NCBI GenBank assembly: GCA_964495375.1
Contig: CAZBWM010000036.1
Span: 1-64,000, forward strand
DNA: 64,000 bases
DNA from: JAIESQ01 sp964495375
GTDB taxonomy: Bacteria; Planctomycetota; Planctomycetia; Pirellulales; JAEUIK01
Direction: 5' to 3'
Shown in pieces: positions 18,995 to 27,483 of the stretch. The number at the start of each line of letters is the position of its first letter. Position 1 is the stretch's first letter. The notes beneath the pieces are model-generated. The model was not told the DNA's origin. It did not search any database and worked only from the letters and a program-made list of their open reading frames with translations. The translations under genes and the position numbers were made by a program.

Positions 18995-19627
18995 ATGGGC
19001 AGGAAAATCCTCATCGGTCTCGGCGTGTTGTTGGGCCTCGTGGCTGTCTTCGCGATTTTTGTCGCCATGCAGCCCGATGAGTTTGCCGTCGAGCGTTCGA
19101 CCACCGTCGCCGCCCCGCCGCAAGTGGTCTTCGATCAAGTGAACGACTTCCATAAGTGGGAAGCCTGGTCCCCCTGGGCGAAGCTCGATCCAATGGCCAA
19201 GAACACCTTCGAAGGCCCTGACTCGGGTGAAGGAGCACAGTTCGCTTGGGCGGGAAACAACGAGGTCGGCGAAGGTCAGATGACGATTGTCGAAAGCCGG
19301 TCGCCCGAGCACATCAAGATCGATCTCGAATTCATCAAGCCGATGGCCGCCGAAAACGTTACGCTCTTCAAGTTCACGCCCGAGGGAGCTGGGACCAAGG
19401 TGGTCTGGACCATGTCGGGCACCAACGACTTCGTCGGCAAAGCGTTCTGCTTGTTCATGAATATGGACAAGATGGTCGGCCCCTATTTCGAGAAGGGGCT
19501 GGCCGCGATGAAGGCCCACGCCGAAGCCGCAGAGCCTATCGGTCTAGACCTGCCTGAATCGCAACCAGCCGACGCCGCGCCGCCGGCAGAACCATCCACC
19601 GAACCGGCCGCACCGACGAACCCGTAA
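18995..19627 (+). CDS. SRPBCC-superfamily protein with N-terminal membrane anchor
   Basis: A 210-residue protein. An N-terminal hydrophobic helix (ILIGLGVLLGLVAVFAIFVAM, residues 4-24) is followed by an SRPBCC/polyketide-cyclase-like fold: FAVERSTTVAAPPQVVFDQVNDFHKWEAWSPWAKLDP, then VTLFKFTPEGAGTKVVWTMSGTNDF. These helix-grip domains bind lipids or other hydrophobic ligands. The tail is Pro/Ala-rich (PADAAPPAEPSTEPAAPTNP). The anchor probably tethers the domain outside the cytoplasmic membrane. No ligand can be inferred. Confidence 0.82.
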   Translation: MGRKILIGLGVLLGLVAVFAIFVAMQPDEFAVERSTTVAAPPQVVFDQVNDFHKWEAWSPWAKLDPMAKNTFEGPDSGEGAQFAWAGNNEVGEGQMTIVESRSPEHIKIDLEFIKPMAAENVTLFKFTPEGAGTKVVWTMSGTNDFVGKAFCLFMNMDKMVGPYFEKGLAAMKAHAEAAEPIGLDLPESQPADAAPPAEPSTEPAAPTNP

Positions 19628-19747
19628 GTCGTAGGGTGGCCCGGAGACGGCGCAGCCGCATCCGCTCTCGCGAAGCGACAAGAGGTCCTTCTTGCGTGAT
19701 GCCGCTTGCTAGACGTCGCGACGACGGAGCCCTTTGTCGATGCCGAA

Positions 19748-20767
19748 TTATGTCGCCGGCACCTCAAGCTCCAACGTCCGCCCCCCGCGGATCACGCTCA
19801 CGCTGAGCCCCTGCTCGAGCGGTAATTGAGCCAACAATCGGTGCAAATCATCAGCGTCGGCCACCACGCGCCCCGACAAGCCAACGATCCAATCTTCGGC
19901 CCGCAAGCCGGCCGCGGCCGCCGCGCTCCCTTTTTCAATGTCCATGATCTCGACCGCCGTGTCGGTCAAGAGATCGAGCTCGCGCACCTGGGCGCGGGGA
20001 ATCTGAATCGTGGTGACCACGATCCCCAGCTTGCGACGCCGCACTCGACCGTGCGCTATGATTTCGCTCACCACCCAGCCGGCCGTGTTGCTGGGGACCG
20101 CGAAGCCCAAACCCTGCGCCATCGCGATGATGGCCGTGTTGATGCCGATCACCCGTCCGCGCGAATCGACCAGCGGCCCTCCCGAGTTGCCCGGGTTGAT
20201 CGGCGCCGAATGTTGAATGATGTTCTCGATCAGTCGGCCGTCTTGCCCGCGCATGCTCCGCCCGATGGCGCTCGCCACGCCGGTCGACACGGTGGAATGA
20301 AAGCCCAGCGGGCTCCCCATCGCGATCACCAACTGCCCGACGCGCACCGCGGCCGAGTCCCCGATCGCTGCGAACGGTAGATCGCGCGACGCCAACCGCA
20401 GCACGGCCAGGTCGGTCGCCGGATCGTCACCGACGACGGCAGCGTCGACGTGGTCCCCATCACTTGTTTGCGCGATGAGCTTGGTCCGCCCGCCCACCAC
20501 GTGGCTGTTGGTCAGCGCGTAGCCGTCGGGCGTGATCAGAAAACCGGAACCCGAGCCGCCGCGGCGCTCATCGCGCGGCCCACTCACGCTGACTACCGCC
20601 GGCGAGACGGTGTCAACCACGTTGACCACCGCCCGCGAGTAGGCGTCGAGCAAATCGGTATCGTCGGCCGCCGGCCGGGCAGGCTGGGCGGCGTCGTGCG
20701 CCGGCTCCGCCGCGTCGCCATTGTGAATCCACTTCCAGCCCGCTGAATCGAATCGTCGGTGTGCCAT
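19748..20767 (-). CDS. HtrA/DegP-like serine protease with C-terminal PDZ domain
   Basis: A 339-residue trypsin-like S1C protease. The catalytic triad is intact: His89 (TNSHVV), Asp119 (ATDLAVLRL) and Ser195 (NPGNSGGPL). A single PDZ domain follows (about residues 245-335, with GSAAAAAGLRAEDWIVGLSGRVV). HtrA proteases normally degrade misfolded envelope proteins. The unusual point is that the N-terminus (MAHRRFDSAGWKWIHNGDAA) has neither a signal peptide nor a transmembrane helix, so this member may be cytoplasmic or exported another way. The ATG at 20767 has no strong Shine-Dalgarno. Confidence 0.9.
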   Translation of the reverse strand: MAHRRFDSAGWKWIHNGDAAEPAHDAAQPARPAADDTDLLDAYSRAVVNVVDTVSPAVVSVSGPRDERRGGSGSGFLITPDGYALTNSHVVGGRTKLIAQTSDGDHVDAAVVGDDPATDLAVLRLASRDLPFAAIGDSAAVRVGQLVIAMGSPLGFHSTVSTGVASAIGRSMRGQDGRLIENIIQHSAPINPGNSGGPLVDSRGRVIGINTAIIAMAQGLGFAVPSNTAGWVVSEIIAHGRVRRRKLGIVVTTIQIPRAQVRELDLLTDTAVEIMDIEKGSAAAAAGLRAEDWIVGLSGRVVADADDLHRLLAQLPLEQGLSVSVIRGGRTLELEVPAT

Positions 20768-20805
20768 CGCTATTTCCGAAATAGAACTGTCGCAAGCTTT
20801 GGTCG

Positions 20806-21341
20806 TGGGTCAGTTTGAAAAGCGTGTGCCACGGGCTCTGCCCATTGGTCTCAACACATCTTGGCTAGCTAGACCGCGGTGGGCAGATCCGGAATTAAAG
20901 CGCCACCTTGGTAGCAAAGTGCTTCCGCCCTTGGTCTTGATTGACGCGAATCATCGTTTGTTATTGGCCGCGCAGCGGCCGCGGCGCTTAGCCGTGGGTG
21001 AAACCCACGGAACCCGTGCGCGATAAACCCATAGAGCCGCGCAGCGGCGACAGCGGGATCAGTGCCAGGCCGATGTCGCCGCTACGCGGCTTTGGTCATT
21101 CGCGAAACACCTCCGTGGGCTGGCGCCCACGGCTAAGCGCCGCCGCCGCTGCGCGGCGAAATCTTCGACTGAGGTACACTCTTCCAACAGCAACCTGTCC
21201 CGCATCGCCGACCTCCAATCAGCTAGCGGACTTGTATTGAAACCAATGCGCTCTGCCCGTGCTCCTTCAGCACAGCGTAAAACAAGGCACAGGCGGAGCC
21301 CGTGGCACACGTTGTGTACAGAATCAATTCAAACTGACCCA
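20806..21341. repeat. Large nested inverted repeat (two diverged copies of an element facing each other)
   Basis: The outermost 14 bases TGGGTCAGTTTGAA (20806-20819) recur exactly, inverted, at 21328-21341. Moving inward, CGTGTGCCACGGGCTCTGCC pairs with its near-complement around 21290-21310, CATTGGTCTCAA and GCTAGCTAG have diverged partners near 21220-21250, and the core palindrome described separately sits in the middle. The region fills most of the 830-bp gap between the protease and transporter genes and codes for nothing convincing. It looks like a non-autonomous element pair or a MITE-like insertion. Confidence 0.7.
20968..21156. repeat. Core palindrome of the nested repeat
   Basis: The left arm 20968-21010 and right arm 21113-21156 are reverse complements over about 43 bp with few mismatches (both contain GCGGCGCTTAGCCGTGGG in one orientation). 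Inside it, AGCCGCGCAGCGGCGAC (21035-21051) pairs with GTCGCCGCTACGCGGCT (21075-21091). The left arm also contains the perfect small hairpin CCGTGGGT-GAA-ACCCACGG. The transcript would fold into a long cruciform-like structure. Confidence 0.75.
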
Positions 21342-21597
21342 CTTCCACTACCCATATGTTCTTCCGGCCGAATTATAGGCGCGGACCAAAACGCCCCCAT
21401 TTGCGTCAAGTTGAATTTGCCCAATTGCGCCGCCTGTCGGGAGCCTGCGTAGATCCGCGTCGGCCGCCGCTGCTCGTCGTAAAGCACGCCGGCGAAAAAC
21501 GATTCGCGTTTGGCCCGGCCGACCGCTATCGTAGCGCGAACCTGCGGGAAGCAGCTCACAGGACTCTTTATTTCGACGGGGGGGCGAGACACTCGCC

Positions 21598-22959
21598 ATG
21601 CGCGTGACGACCGATTCGCAAGACCCTTGCGCCACCGACGCGCCGTCCTCTGTCGACTTGTCACGTGTGGCCGACGATCCTCTAGCCGATCCGTCGCAAG
21701 CCGCCAAGGCTTCGTCACTCGAGCAATCGACGATCTGGTCGTTGTGGCTGATCTATGGCGCGTTTTACTTCTGCCGCACCAATCTTTCGGCGGCGGTCCC
21801 GGGCATGCAGGAGCCGCTCGAAGTTGGCGGACTGGGCCTCAACGGTGACCAGACCGGCTCGATTCTCGCGGCCCTCAAGTTGACCTATGGCGTCGGGCAG
21901 CTCCTCAACGGGCAACTGGCCGAACGCTTCTCGCCGCGCAAGCTGCTGGCCGCCGGCATGTTTGGTTCGGCCGCGCTGAACGTGCTGTTTGGCTTCAGCA
22001 CCGGCTTTTACTTCCTGCTCTTCGTCTGGGCGACCAACGGCTACTGCCAGTCGCTGGGTTGGCCCCCTACGGTGCGCGTCGTCGGCAATTGGGTGCCCGT
22101 GCTGCGGCGCGGCAAGGCGATCGGCATCATCGGCACCGGCTATCAGGTGACGCTGGGGCTCACTTACTTCGTCGCTGGGCAGTCGGTCGATTGGCTGGGC
22201 TGGCGCGGGGCCGTGCTCGTGCCGGCTGGCATTCTCGCCGCGGCCGGTGTGTTCATGCTGCTTTGCTTGCAAGACGAGCCTGCGGAAAGCGCGGTGACAC
22301 GGTCGGACCCCGGCGCGGCTGCGACCGCCGCTTCGACTCGCCCGCCAATTGTCTCCACCTTGCTGCTGACGTTCTCCAACCCGGCGCTCTGGCTGTTGGG
22401 TATCGCGCTGGGTCTCTTGAACGCTTGCCGCTACGGCTTTCTCGATTGGGGCGTGTCGCATCTTGTCGAAGTGCAGGATGCGGCCGTGAGCAAAGCGACG
22501 CTCAACTACGTGGTGTTGGCGATCGGCGCCGTCGCGGGTTCGTACCTGACCGGCTGGGCGACCGATCGCTTTTTCGGCGGACGCCGGGCCCCGGTGATCT
22601 GCTTATTGCTGGTGCTGCTGTCGGGGCTGACGCTCCTTTACGAACGGGCCGCCGCGGTCAGCGTGCCGACGACCGTGCTGCTGTTAGTCTGCATCGGCTT
22701 CTGCATCTATGGCCCGCAAGTGCTGTTGGTCGGCACCGCACCGGCCGACATGGCCCGACATGGCACGGCTGCCGCTGCCGCCGGCTTTGTGAATTTCATC
22801 GGCTACATGGGTGCGGCCCTTGGCGACCGCGTCACGGGCCATTACAAGATGGCGGAACATGGCGGCTGGCAGGTGGCCATCTACATTTGGGCCGGCTGGG
22901 CGCTGGCCGCGGCAGTCGTCACGCTGGTGTTGTGGACCGCCACGCCGCGGCGCGACTGA
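21598..22959 (+). CDS. MFS transporter, organophosphate:phosphate antiporter (GlpT/UhpC-like) family
   Basis: A 453-residue, roughly 12-helix major-facilitator protein. The opening YGAFYFCRTNLSAAVPGM and the C-terminal GYMGAALGDRVTGHYKMAEHGGWQVAIYIWAGW are typical of the GlpT/UhpT/UhpC group, which exchanges phosphorylated sugars or glycerol phosphate for phosphate, or senses them. An N-terminal hydrophilic stretch of about 45 residues precedes the first helix. The next gene, a LicC-like nucleotidyltransferase that starts 80 bp downstream, points to phosphorylated alcohols as possible substrates, but this is inference. Confidence 0.85.
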   Translation: MRVTTDSQDPCATDAPSSVDLSRVADDPLADPSQAAKASSLEQSTIWSLWLIYGAFYFCRTNLSAAVPGMQEPLEVGGLGLNGDQTGSILAALKLTYGVGQLLNGQLAERFSPRKLLAAGMFGSAALNVLFGFSTGFYFLLFVWATNGYCQSLGWPPTVRVVGNWVPVLRRGKAIGIIGTGYQVTLGLTYFVAGQSVDWLGWRGAVLVPAGILAAAGVFMLLCLQDEPAESAVTRSDPGAAATAASTRPPIVSTLLLTFSNPALWLLGIALGLLNACRYGFLDWGVSHLVEVQDAAVSKATLNYVVLAIGAVAGSYLTGWATDRFFGGRRAPVICLLLVLLSGLTLLYERAAAVSVPTTVLLLVCIGFCIYGPQVLLVGTAPADMARHGTAAAAAGFVNFIGYMGAALGDRVTGHYKMAEHGGWQVAIYIWAGWALAAAVVTLVLWTATPRRD

Positions 22960-23039
22960 GCGACAATTCGGACACACCACTGGCGAGCATGCACGCTGCA
23001 CCGCACCACGTCAGTTAGTTACACCGTCAGAGGAGCGAC

Positions 23040-23789
23040 ATGCAGGCGATTATCATCGGAGCGGGCCGCGGCGCGCGGCTCATGCCCACTACGGCCGACG
23101 CCCCCAAATGCTTCGCCGAAGTGCGCGGCCAGCGAATCTTGGACTGGACACTCGCCGCTTTCCGCGCGTCGGGCATCGACCGCATCGCCTTCATCGGCGG
23201 CTACCAGATCGACAAAGTCCGCGACCAATACCCCGAGCTGGAACTGCGGCACAACGCCAACTGGCAGCAAAACAATATCCTCGCCTCGCTGTTCTGTGCC
23301 GAAGACCTGATGCACGGGCCATTTATCTGTGCCTATTCCGATATCCTGTTCACGCCGACCGTTGTCGCGAGAGTGCTGGCCAGCGAGGCCGATATGTCGC
23401 TGGTCGTCGACACCGCTTGGAGCGAGCGCTATCGCGAACGGACGGAACACCCACCCGACGACGCCGAAAAAGTGACCGTCGCCGACGGTTTGGTCACTCG
23501 CATTCATCGGGCGATTCCGCCCGCGGCCGCGCACGGTGAGTACATCGGTGTCGCCCGCTTTTCCGCGGCGGGAGCCGCCCGCCTGCGCGAGCACTATCGA
23601 CGCGCTCACGCTAAGTACGCCGGCCAGCCCTTCCGCGAGGCGGCCACGTTCGAGAAGGCCTACTTGATCCACCTTTTCCAGGAGATGATCGAGGCCGGCG
23701 AGCAATTCGCCCACGTCGACACTCCCGGCGAGTACATTGAAATCGACACGCAGCAAGACTTCGATTACGCCCGAGCCAATTGGAAGTAG
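23040..23789 (+). CDS. LicC/phosphocholine-cytidylyltransferase-like NTP transferase
   Basis: A 249-residue nucleotidyltransferase with the signature IIIGAGRGARLMPTTADAPKCF at the N-terminus, the GYQIDKV segment and NANWQQNNILASLFCAEDL, ending in HVDTPGEYIEIDTQQD. It should transfer a nucleotidyl group from NTP (probably CTP) to a phosphorylated alcohol, sugar or phosphonate. The QNNILASLFCA pattern favours the LicC/PntC branch over sugar-1-phosphate enzymes. GAGGAG lies before the ATG. It is followed 22 bp later by the MetE-like gene and may be co-transcribed with it and the transporter upstream. Confidence 0.8.
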   Translation: MQAIIIGAGRGARLMPTTADAPKCFAEVRGQRILDWTLAAFRASGIDRIAFIGGYQIDKVRDQYPELELRHNANWQQNNILASLFCAEDLMHGPFICAYSDILFTPTVVARVLASEADMSLVVDTAWSERYRERTEHPPDDAEKVTVADGLVTRIHRAIPPAAAHGEYIGVARFSAAGAARLREHYRRAHAKYAGQPFREAATFEKAYLIHLFQEMIEAGEQFAHVDTPGEYIEIDTQQDFDYARANWK

Positions 23790-23811
23790 CGTCGTCGCCC
23801 TGGAGCCTGAC

Positions 23812-24867
23812 ATGTTGTTTCCCACTTCGGTTGTCGGCTCGCTGCCACGTCCCGACTACGTGAAGGACCTGGTCTTCGGCGAAGCTCCGCGCGACCCCGA
23901 AGAATATCGCCGGCTGATGCGCTCAGCCGTGGCCGCCGCCGTGGCTTTGCAAGAATGCGCCGGGCTCGACGTAGTGACCGACGGCGAATGGTGGCGCAAG
24001 TCGTACATCGGCGTGATTGCCGAGCTGGCGCACGGCTTCGAGCTGGGGCGCAACCCAGCCGATGGTCGCCCTTGGACGATCGTCGTCGATCGGCTGGCTC
24101 CCAAGCAGCCGGGCTTCATCGCCGGCGAGGTCAAGCTGCTCAAGCAGCTCACCAAGCGCAGCATCAAGGCCACGCTCCCGTCGCCAGCGCTGTTGGGCGA
24201 ACGCATGTGGGACGCCGAGCGCAGCAGCCGCGCGTATCCCACGCGCGACGCCTTCGTGCGCGATTGCGTACCGATCCTGCGGCGCGAATTGGAACTGCTG
24301 CGCGACGAAGGAGTGTCGATCGTGCAGATCGACGACCCTCACCTGTGCCTGTTTGTCGACGACGAAGTGCGGGCGACTTACGAGAATGCCGACCGCGCGG
24401 CCGATTTCGCGGTCGAGATGGTCAACCAGGTTGTGCAAGGGGTCGACGGCGTGAAGTTGGCCGTGCATTTGTGCCGACGCGCGGGGGCCCGCGTCCGCGG
24501 TGAGGCCAGCTTCCACGGCGGCTATGGCCCGATTCTGCCGCAGCTCAACCGCCTGGAAGTGCACCACCTGACGATGGAGTTCACCGCTCCCGAGGCCGGT
24601 GACATGGAAGTCTTTCGCCATTTGCGCGAAGACTTCGAGATCGGGCTCGGCTGCGTGAGCTGCGCGCCGGGCGTGATCGACACGTCCGAGCAAATTTTCA
24701 CGCGCGTCGAACAAGCGCTCGGTTACCTGGCCCCCGAGCGGATCACCCTTAATCCCGATTGCGGATTCGCCCCCGGATCGGCGGCCGTGGTGAGCATCGA
24801 CGAGGTCTACCAGAAGCTTAAGAACGAAGTCGCTGCCGCCGAGCGACTGCGTGAAAAGTACGGCTAG
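23812..24867 (+). CDS. Single-domain MetE-like (core cobalamin-independent methionine synthase) methyltransferase
   Basis: A 351-residue protein corresponding to the catalytic C-terminal half of MetE. The zinc ligands expected for MetE are present: His219 and Cys221 (VHLC), a Glu near 256 (TMEF) and Cys317 (NPDCGF). It should transfer a methyl group to a thiol such as homocysteine. The MetE N-terminal domain, which contributes to folate binding, is absent, so the methyl donor may not be methyltetrahydrofolate-polyglutamate. The ATG gives MLFPTSVVGSLPRPDYV, the usual start of this family. Neighbours do not fix the substrate. Confidence 0.85.
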   Translation: MLFPTSVVGSLPRPDYVKDLVFGEAPRDPEEYRRLMRSAVAAAVALQECAGLDVVTDGEWWRKSYIGVIAELAHGFELGRNPADGRPWTIVVDRLAPKQPGFIAGEVKLLKQLTKRSIKATLPSPALLGERMWDAERSSRAYPTRDAFVRDCVPILRRELELLRDEGVSIVQIDDPHLCLFVDDEVRATYENADRAADFAVEMVNQVVQGVDGVKLAVHLCRRAGARVRGEASFHGGYGPILPQLNRLEVHHLTMEFTAPEAGDMEVFRHLREDFEIGLGCVSCAPGVIDTSEQIFTRVEQALGYLAPERITLNPDCGFAPGSAAVVSIDEVYQKLKNEVAAAERLREKYG

Positions 24868-24902
24868 TAGATTCGCATGATGCTTCGCAACAGGATTGCA
24901 CG

Positions 24903-26360
24903 ATGAAACGACTTGCGATTGTTTGCCTAGGGCTGATCCTGGTCTTGATGGGTGGGCCGCGCTTGCAGGCGGACGAAGCGCCCGTCGCCCATTCGTCGGC
25001 GAAGCAACCTAATATCGTCTTCATTCTCGCCGACGATCTCGGCTGGGCCGACTTGGGTTGCTACGGCGCGGATCTACATGAGACGCCCCATCTCGATCGT
25101 TTGGCGGCCGGCGCCTTGCGCTTCACGCACGCCTGCACCCCTTCGCCCGTTTGCACGCCGACGCGCGCCAGCATCATGTGCGGCAAGCATCCCGCGCGGC
25201 TGCACATGACGATCTGGCGCGAGGCAGCCACCGACCAGCCCACCGATCGACGGCTGCTGCCCCCCGTGGTCGAGGCCGACCTGCCGCACTCCGAGCGCAC
25301 GCTGGGCGAAGTGCTGCACGATGCCGGTTACCTGACGGCCCACGTCGGCAAATGGCATCTCGGCGAGATTGAACATTTCCCCGAAACGCAGGGCTTCGAC
25401 ATCAACATCGCCGGCAACCATTGGGGTGCGCCGGCCACGCACTTCTTTCCCTATCGCGGTCCCTTCTTCGGCAAAGGACGCTACGTGCCGGGGCTTGGGC
25501 TCGGCAAGCCCGGCGAGTACCTGGCCGATCGCTTGACCGACGAAGCCATCACCGTCATGCGGCAAGCGGGCGACCGGCCGTTCTTTCTCAACCTGTGGCA
25601 CTACGGCGTCCATTCGCCGATCGACGCCAAGCCGGAGGACATCGAGCACTTTCGCGCCAAGGCGCGCCCCGAGTTGCACCATCAGAACGTCGCCTATGCC
25701 GGCATGGTCAAGAACCTCGACGACAACGTCGGCCGGCTGCTGGCGGCGCTCGACGATTTGGGAATCGCCGATCGCACGCTCGTCGTCTTCTCGTCCGACA
25801 ATGGCGGCTTCCTCGGTCCGACCGGTCGCGAGCCTGATCGGCCCGTCACCAACAACTATCCGCTCCGTTCCGGCAAGGGCTCGCTGTACGAAGGGGGAAT
25901 TCGCGTCCCGCTCATTGTCCGTTGGCCCGGTGTGACGAAAGCTGGCGCCGTGTGCGACGCCCCTGTGATGTCGACCGACCTGTACCGCACTATGATCGAA
26001 GTTGCCGACGCCAAACCATCGCTCCACGCGGCCCAACAGGCCGATGGCCAAAGCCTGACGCCCCTGTTGCGCGAACCGGGCGCCAGGAGCGACCGCGCGT
26101 TTTTCTGGCACTATCCGCACTACTACTCGACGACAACTCCGGCCAGCGCCATTCGCCAGGGGGATTGGAAGCTGATCGAGTATCAGGAAGATGGCCGCGT
26201 CGAATTGTTCAATCTGGCGGATGATCCCGGCGAAGCGCACGATCTGGCTGCGAACAACGCCGACAAGGCCACCGAGCTTCGCGACAAACTGCACGCCTGG
26301 CGCCACGACGTGAGCGCCCAGATGCCGACGGTCAATCCGGCGCCATCGCCCGGCAAGTAG
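24903..26360 (+). CDS. Secreted sulfatase (arylsulfatase family)
   Basis: A 485-residue sulfatase with a signal peptide (residues 1-23). It has the metal-binding FILADDLGWADLGCYG and the formylglycine signature C-T-P-T-R at residues 84-88, where Cys84 would be converted to formylglycine. Further family landmarks are HVGKWHLG, YGVHSPID, VVFSSDNGG and a C-terminal LFNLADDPGEAHDLA. It cleaves sulfate esters, in planctomycetes usually from algal polysaccharides. The Cys form needs a formylglycine-generating enzyme or anaerobic maturase, not seen here. The start is 35 bp after the MetE-like gene. Confidence 0.93.
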   Translation: MKRLAIVCLGLILVLMGGPRLQADEAPVAHSSAKQPNIVFILADDLGWADLGCYGADLHETPHLDRLAAGALRFTHACTPSPVCTPTRASIMCGKHPARLHMTIWREAATDQPTDRRLLPPVVEADLPHSERTLGEVLHDAGYLTAHVGKWHLGEIEHFPETQGFDINIAGNHWGAPATHFFPYRGPFFGKGRYVPGLGLGKPGEYLADRLTDEAITVMRQAGDRPFFLNLWHYGVHSPIDAKPEDIEHFRAKARPELHHQNVAYAGMVKNLDDNVGRLLAALDDLGIADRTLVVFSSDNGGFLGPTGREPDRPVTNNYPLRSGKGSLYEGGIRVPLIVRWPGVTKAGAVCDAPVMSTDLYRTMIEVADAKPSLHAAQQADGQSLTPLLREPGARSDRAFFWHYPHYYSTTTPASAIRQGDWKLIEYQEDGRVELFNLADDPGEAHDLAANNADKATELRDKLHAWRHDVSAQMPTVNPAPSPGK

Positions 26361-26561
26361 CTCTTGTTCTAGAGAGCAATTATCGTGTTCTCGCGCCACA
26401 ACGCGGCAGTGATTTCGCCTCCTGCGGCGCGCCAGTTGGCTTCATGCAGCGCGGCGCACGCTCTGCCTGATCGATCGGCAACCAGTCTGGCGGTTTGGCC
26501 CAGGAATTGAACGCGCTAACGCGCATCCCAGTTTTGAATGCTCACTATTTGGAGATGCGCC

Positions 26562-27437
26562 ATGTCGAACGGAAATACAGATACGCCGGACCAAACCCGT
26601 CCCCCCCAACATCAAGATCGTCAGCCCGGGCGTGAAGCCGATATGCACCCGCGCCCCCGCTTTCAGGCCCCCACCTACAAGCCCGCAGGCAAGCTCGCTG
26701 GCAAGGTTGCCTTAGTGACCGGTGGCGACAGTGGTATCGGCCGCGCCGTTAGCGTGCTCTTTGCCCGCGAAGGGGCCGACGTGGCAGTAGCCTACTTGGA
26801 CGAGCACGAAGACGCCCAGGAAACCAAGCGTGCTATCGAGGCCGAAGGTCGCCGCTGCATCCTATTGGCCGGCGACGTGGGCAGTTCGCGGTTTTGCGCC
26901 GAGTCGATCGCCCGCGTGATCGAGAAGCTCGCCCGGCTCGACGTCCTAGTGAACAACGCCGCCGAACAGCACCCGCGCGAGAATCTGGAGGAGATCAGCG
27001 ACGAACAGCTCGAGAAGACGTTCCGCACGAACGTTTTCGCCTATTTCTACCTGGCTCGCGAGGCGCTGAAGTTTCTTCCCGATGATGGGGCGATCATCAA
27101 CACCACTTCGGTCACGGCCTATCGCGGCAGCCCGCACCTGATCGATTACGCGTCCACCAAGGGGGCGATCGTGGCCTTGACGCGATCGTTGGCCATCTCA
27201 CTTGCTGACCGTGGAATCCGCGTAAACGCCGTGGCCCCGGGGCCAATCTGGACGCCACTGATTCCCTCGACGTTCGACGCGGACCATACCTCAAAATTCG
27301 GGTCCGACGTCCCGATGCAGCGGCCAGGCGAGCCCGAAGAAGTTGCCCCGGCGTTCGTCTTTTTGGCCTGCGGCGACTCGTCGTACATGACGGGCCAGGT
27401 GCTGCACCCCAACGGTGGCGAAGTGGTCAACGCCTAA
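26562..27437 (+). CDS. SDR oxidoreductase of the YdaD/general-stress-protein-39 type
   Basis: A 291-residue short-chain dehydrogenase with the hydrophilic N-terminal extension (about 45 residues, QTRPPQHQDRQPG) typical of YdaD/YhxC-like SDRs. It has the cofactor motif GGDSGIGRA, NNAAEQHPRENLEEI and the catalytic YASTKGA. Members of this subgroup are often stress-induced in other bacteria, but their substrates are mostly unknown. GGAG precedes the ATG. It is the first gene of the stress-type island and converges on the sigma-54 activator gene. I found no good sigma-54 site upstream. Confidence 0.85.
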   Translation: MSNGNTDTPDQTRPPQHQDRQPGREADMHPRPRFQAPTYKPAGKLAGKVALVTGGDSGIGRAVSVLFAREGADVAVAYLDEHEDAQETKRAIEAEGRRCILLAGDVGSSRFCAESIARVIEKLARLDVLVNNAAEQHPRENLEEISDEQLEKTFRTNVFAYFYLAREALKFLPDDGAIINTTSVTAYRGSPHLIDYASTKGAIVALTRSLAISLADRGIRVNAVAPGPIWTPLIPSTFDADHTSKFGSDVPMQRPGEPEEVAPAFVFLACGDSSYMTGQVLHPNGGEVVNA

Positions 27438-27447
27438 GTATTGCGTC

Positions 27448-27477
27448 GCGCGTCACGCCGTTCGGGGCGTGACGCGC
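27448..27477. terminator. Bidirectional terminator hairpin between convergent genes
   Basis: A perfect 12-bp stem GCGCGTCACGCC / GGCGTGACGCGC with a 6-nt loop. It sits exactly in the 46-bp gap between the SDR stop and the activator stop, so it can serve both strands. Confidence 0.75.
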
Positions 27478-27483
27478 GCGGCA

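Noticed and set aside
25074..26399. 441-codon minus-strand frame opposite the sulfatase
   Set aside because: No start signal or family motif, and the sulfatase motifs on the other strand are complete.
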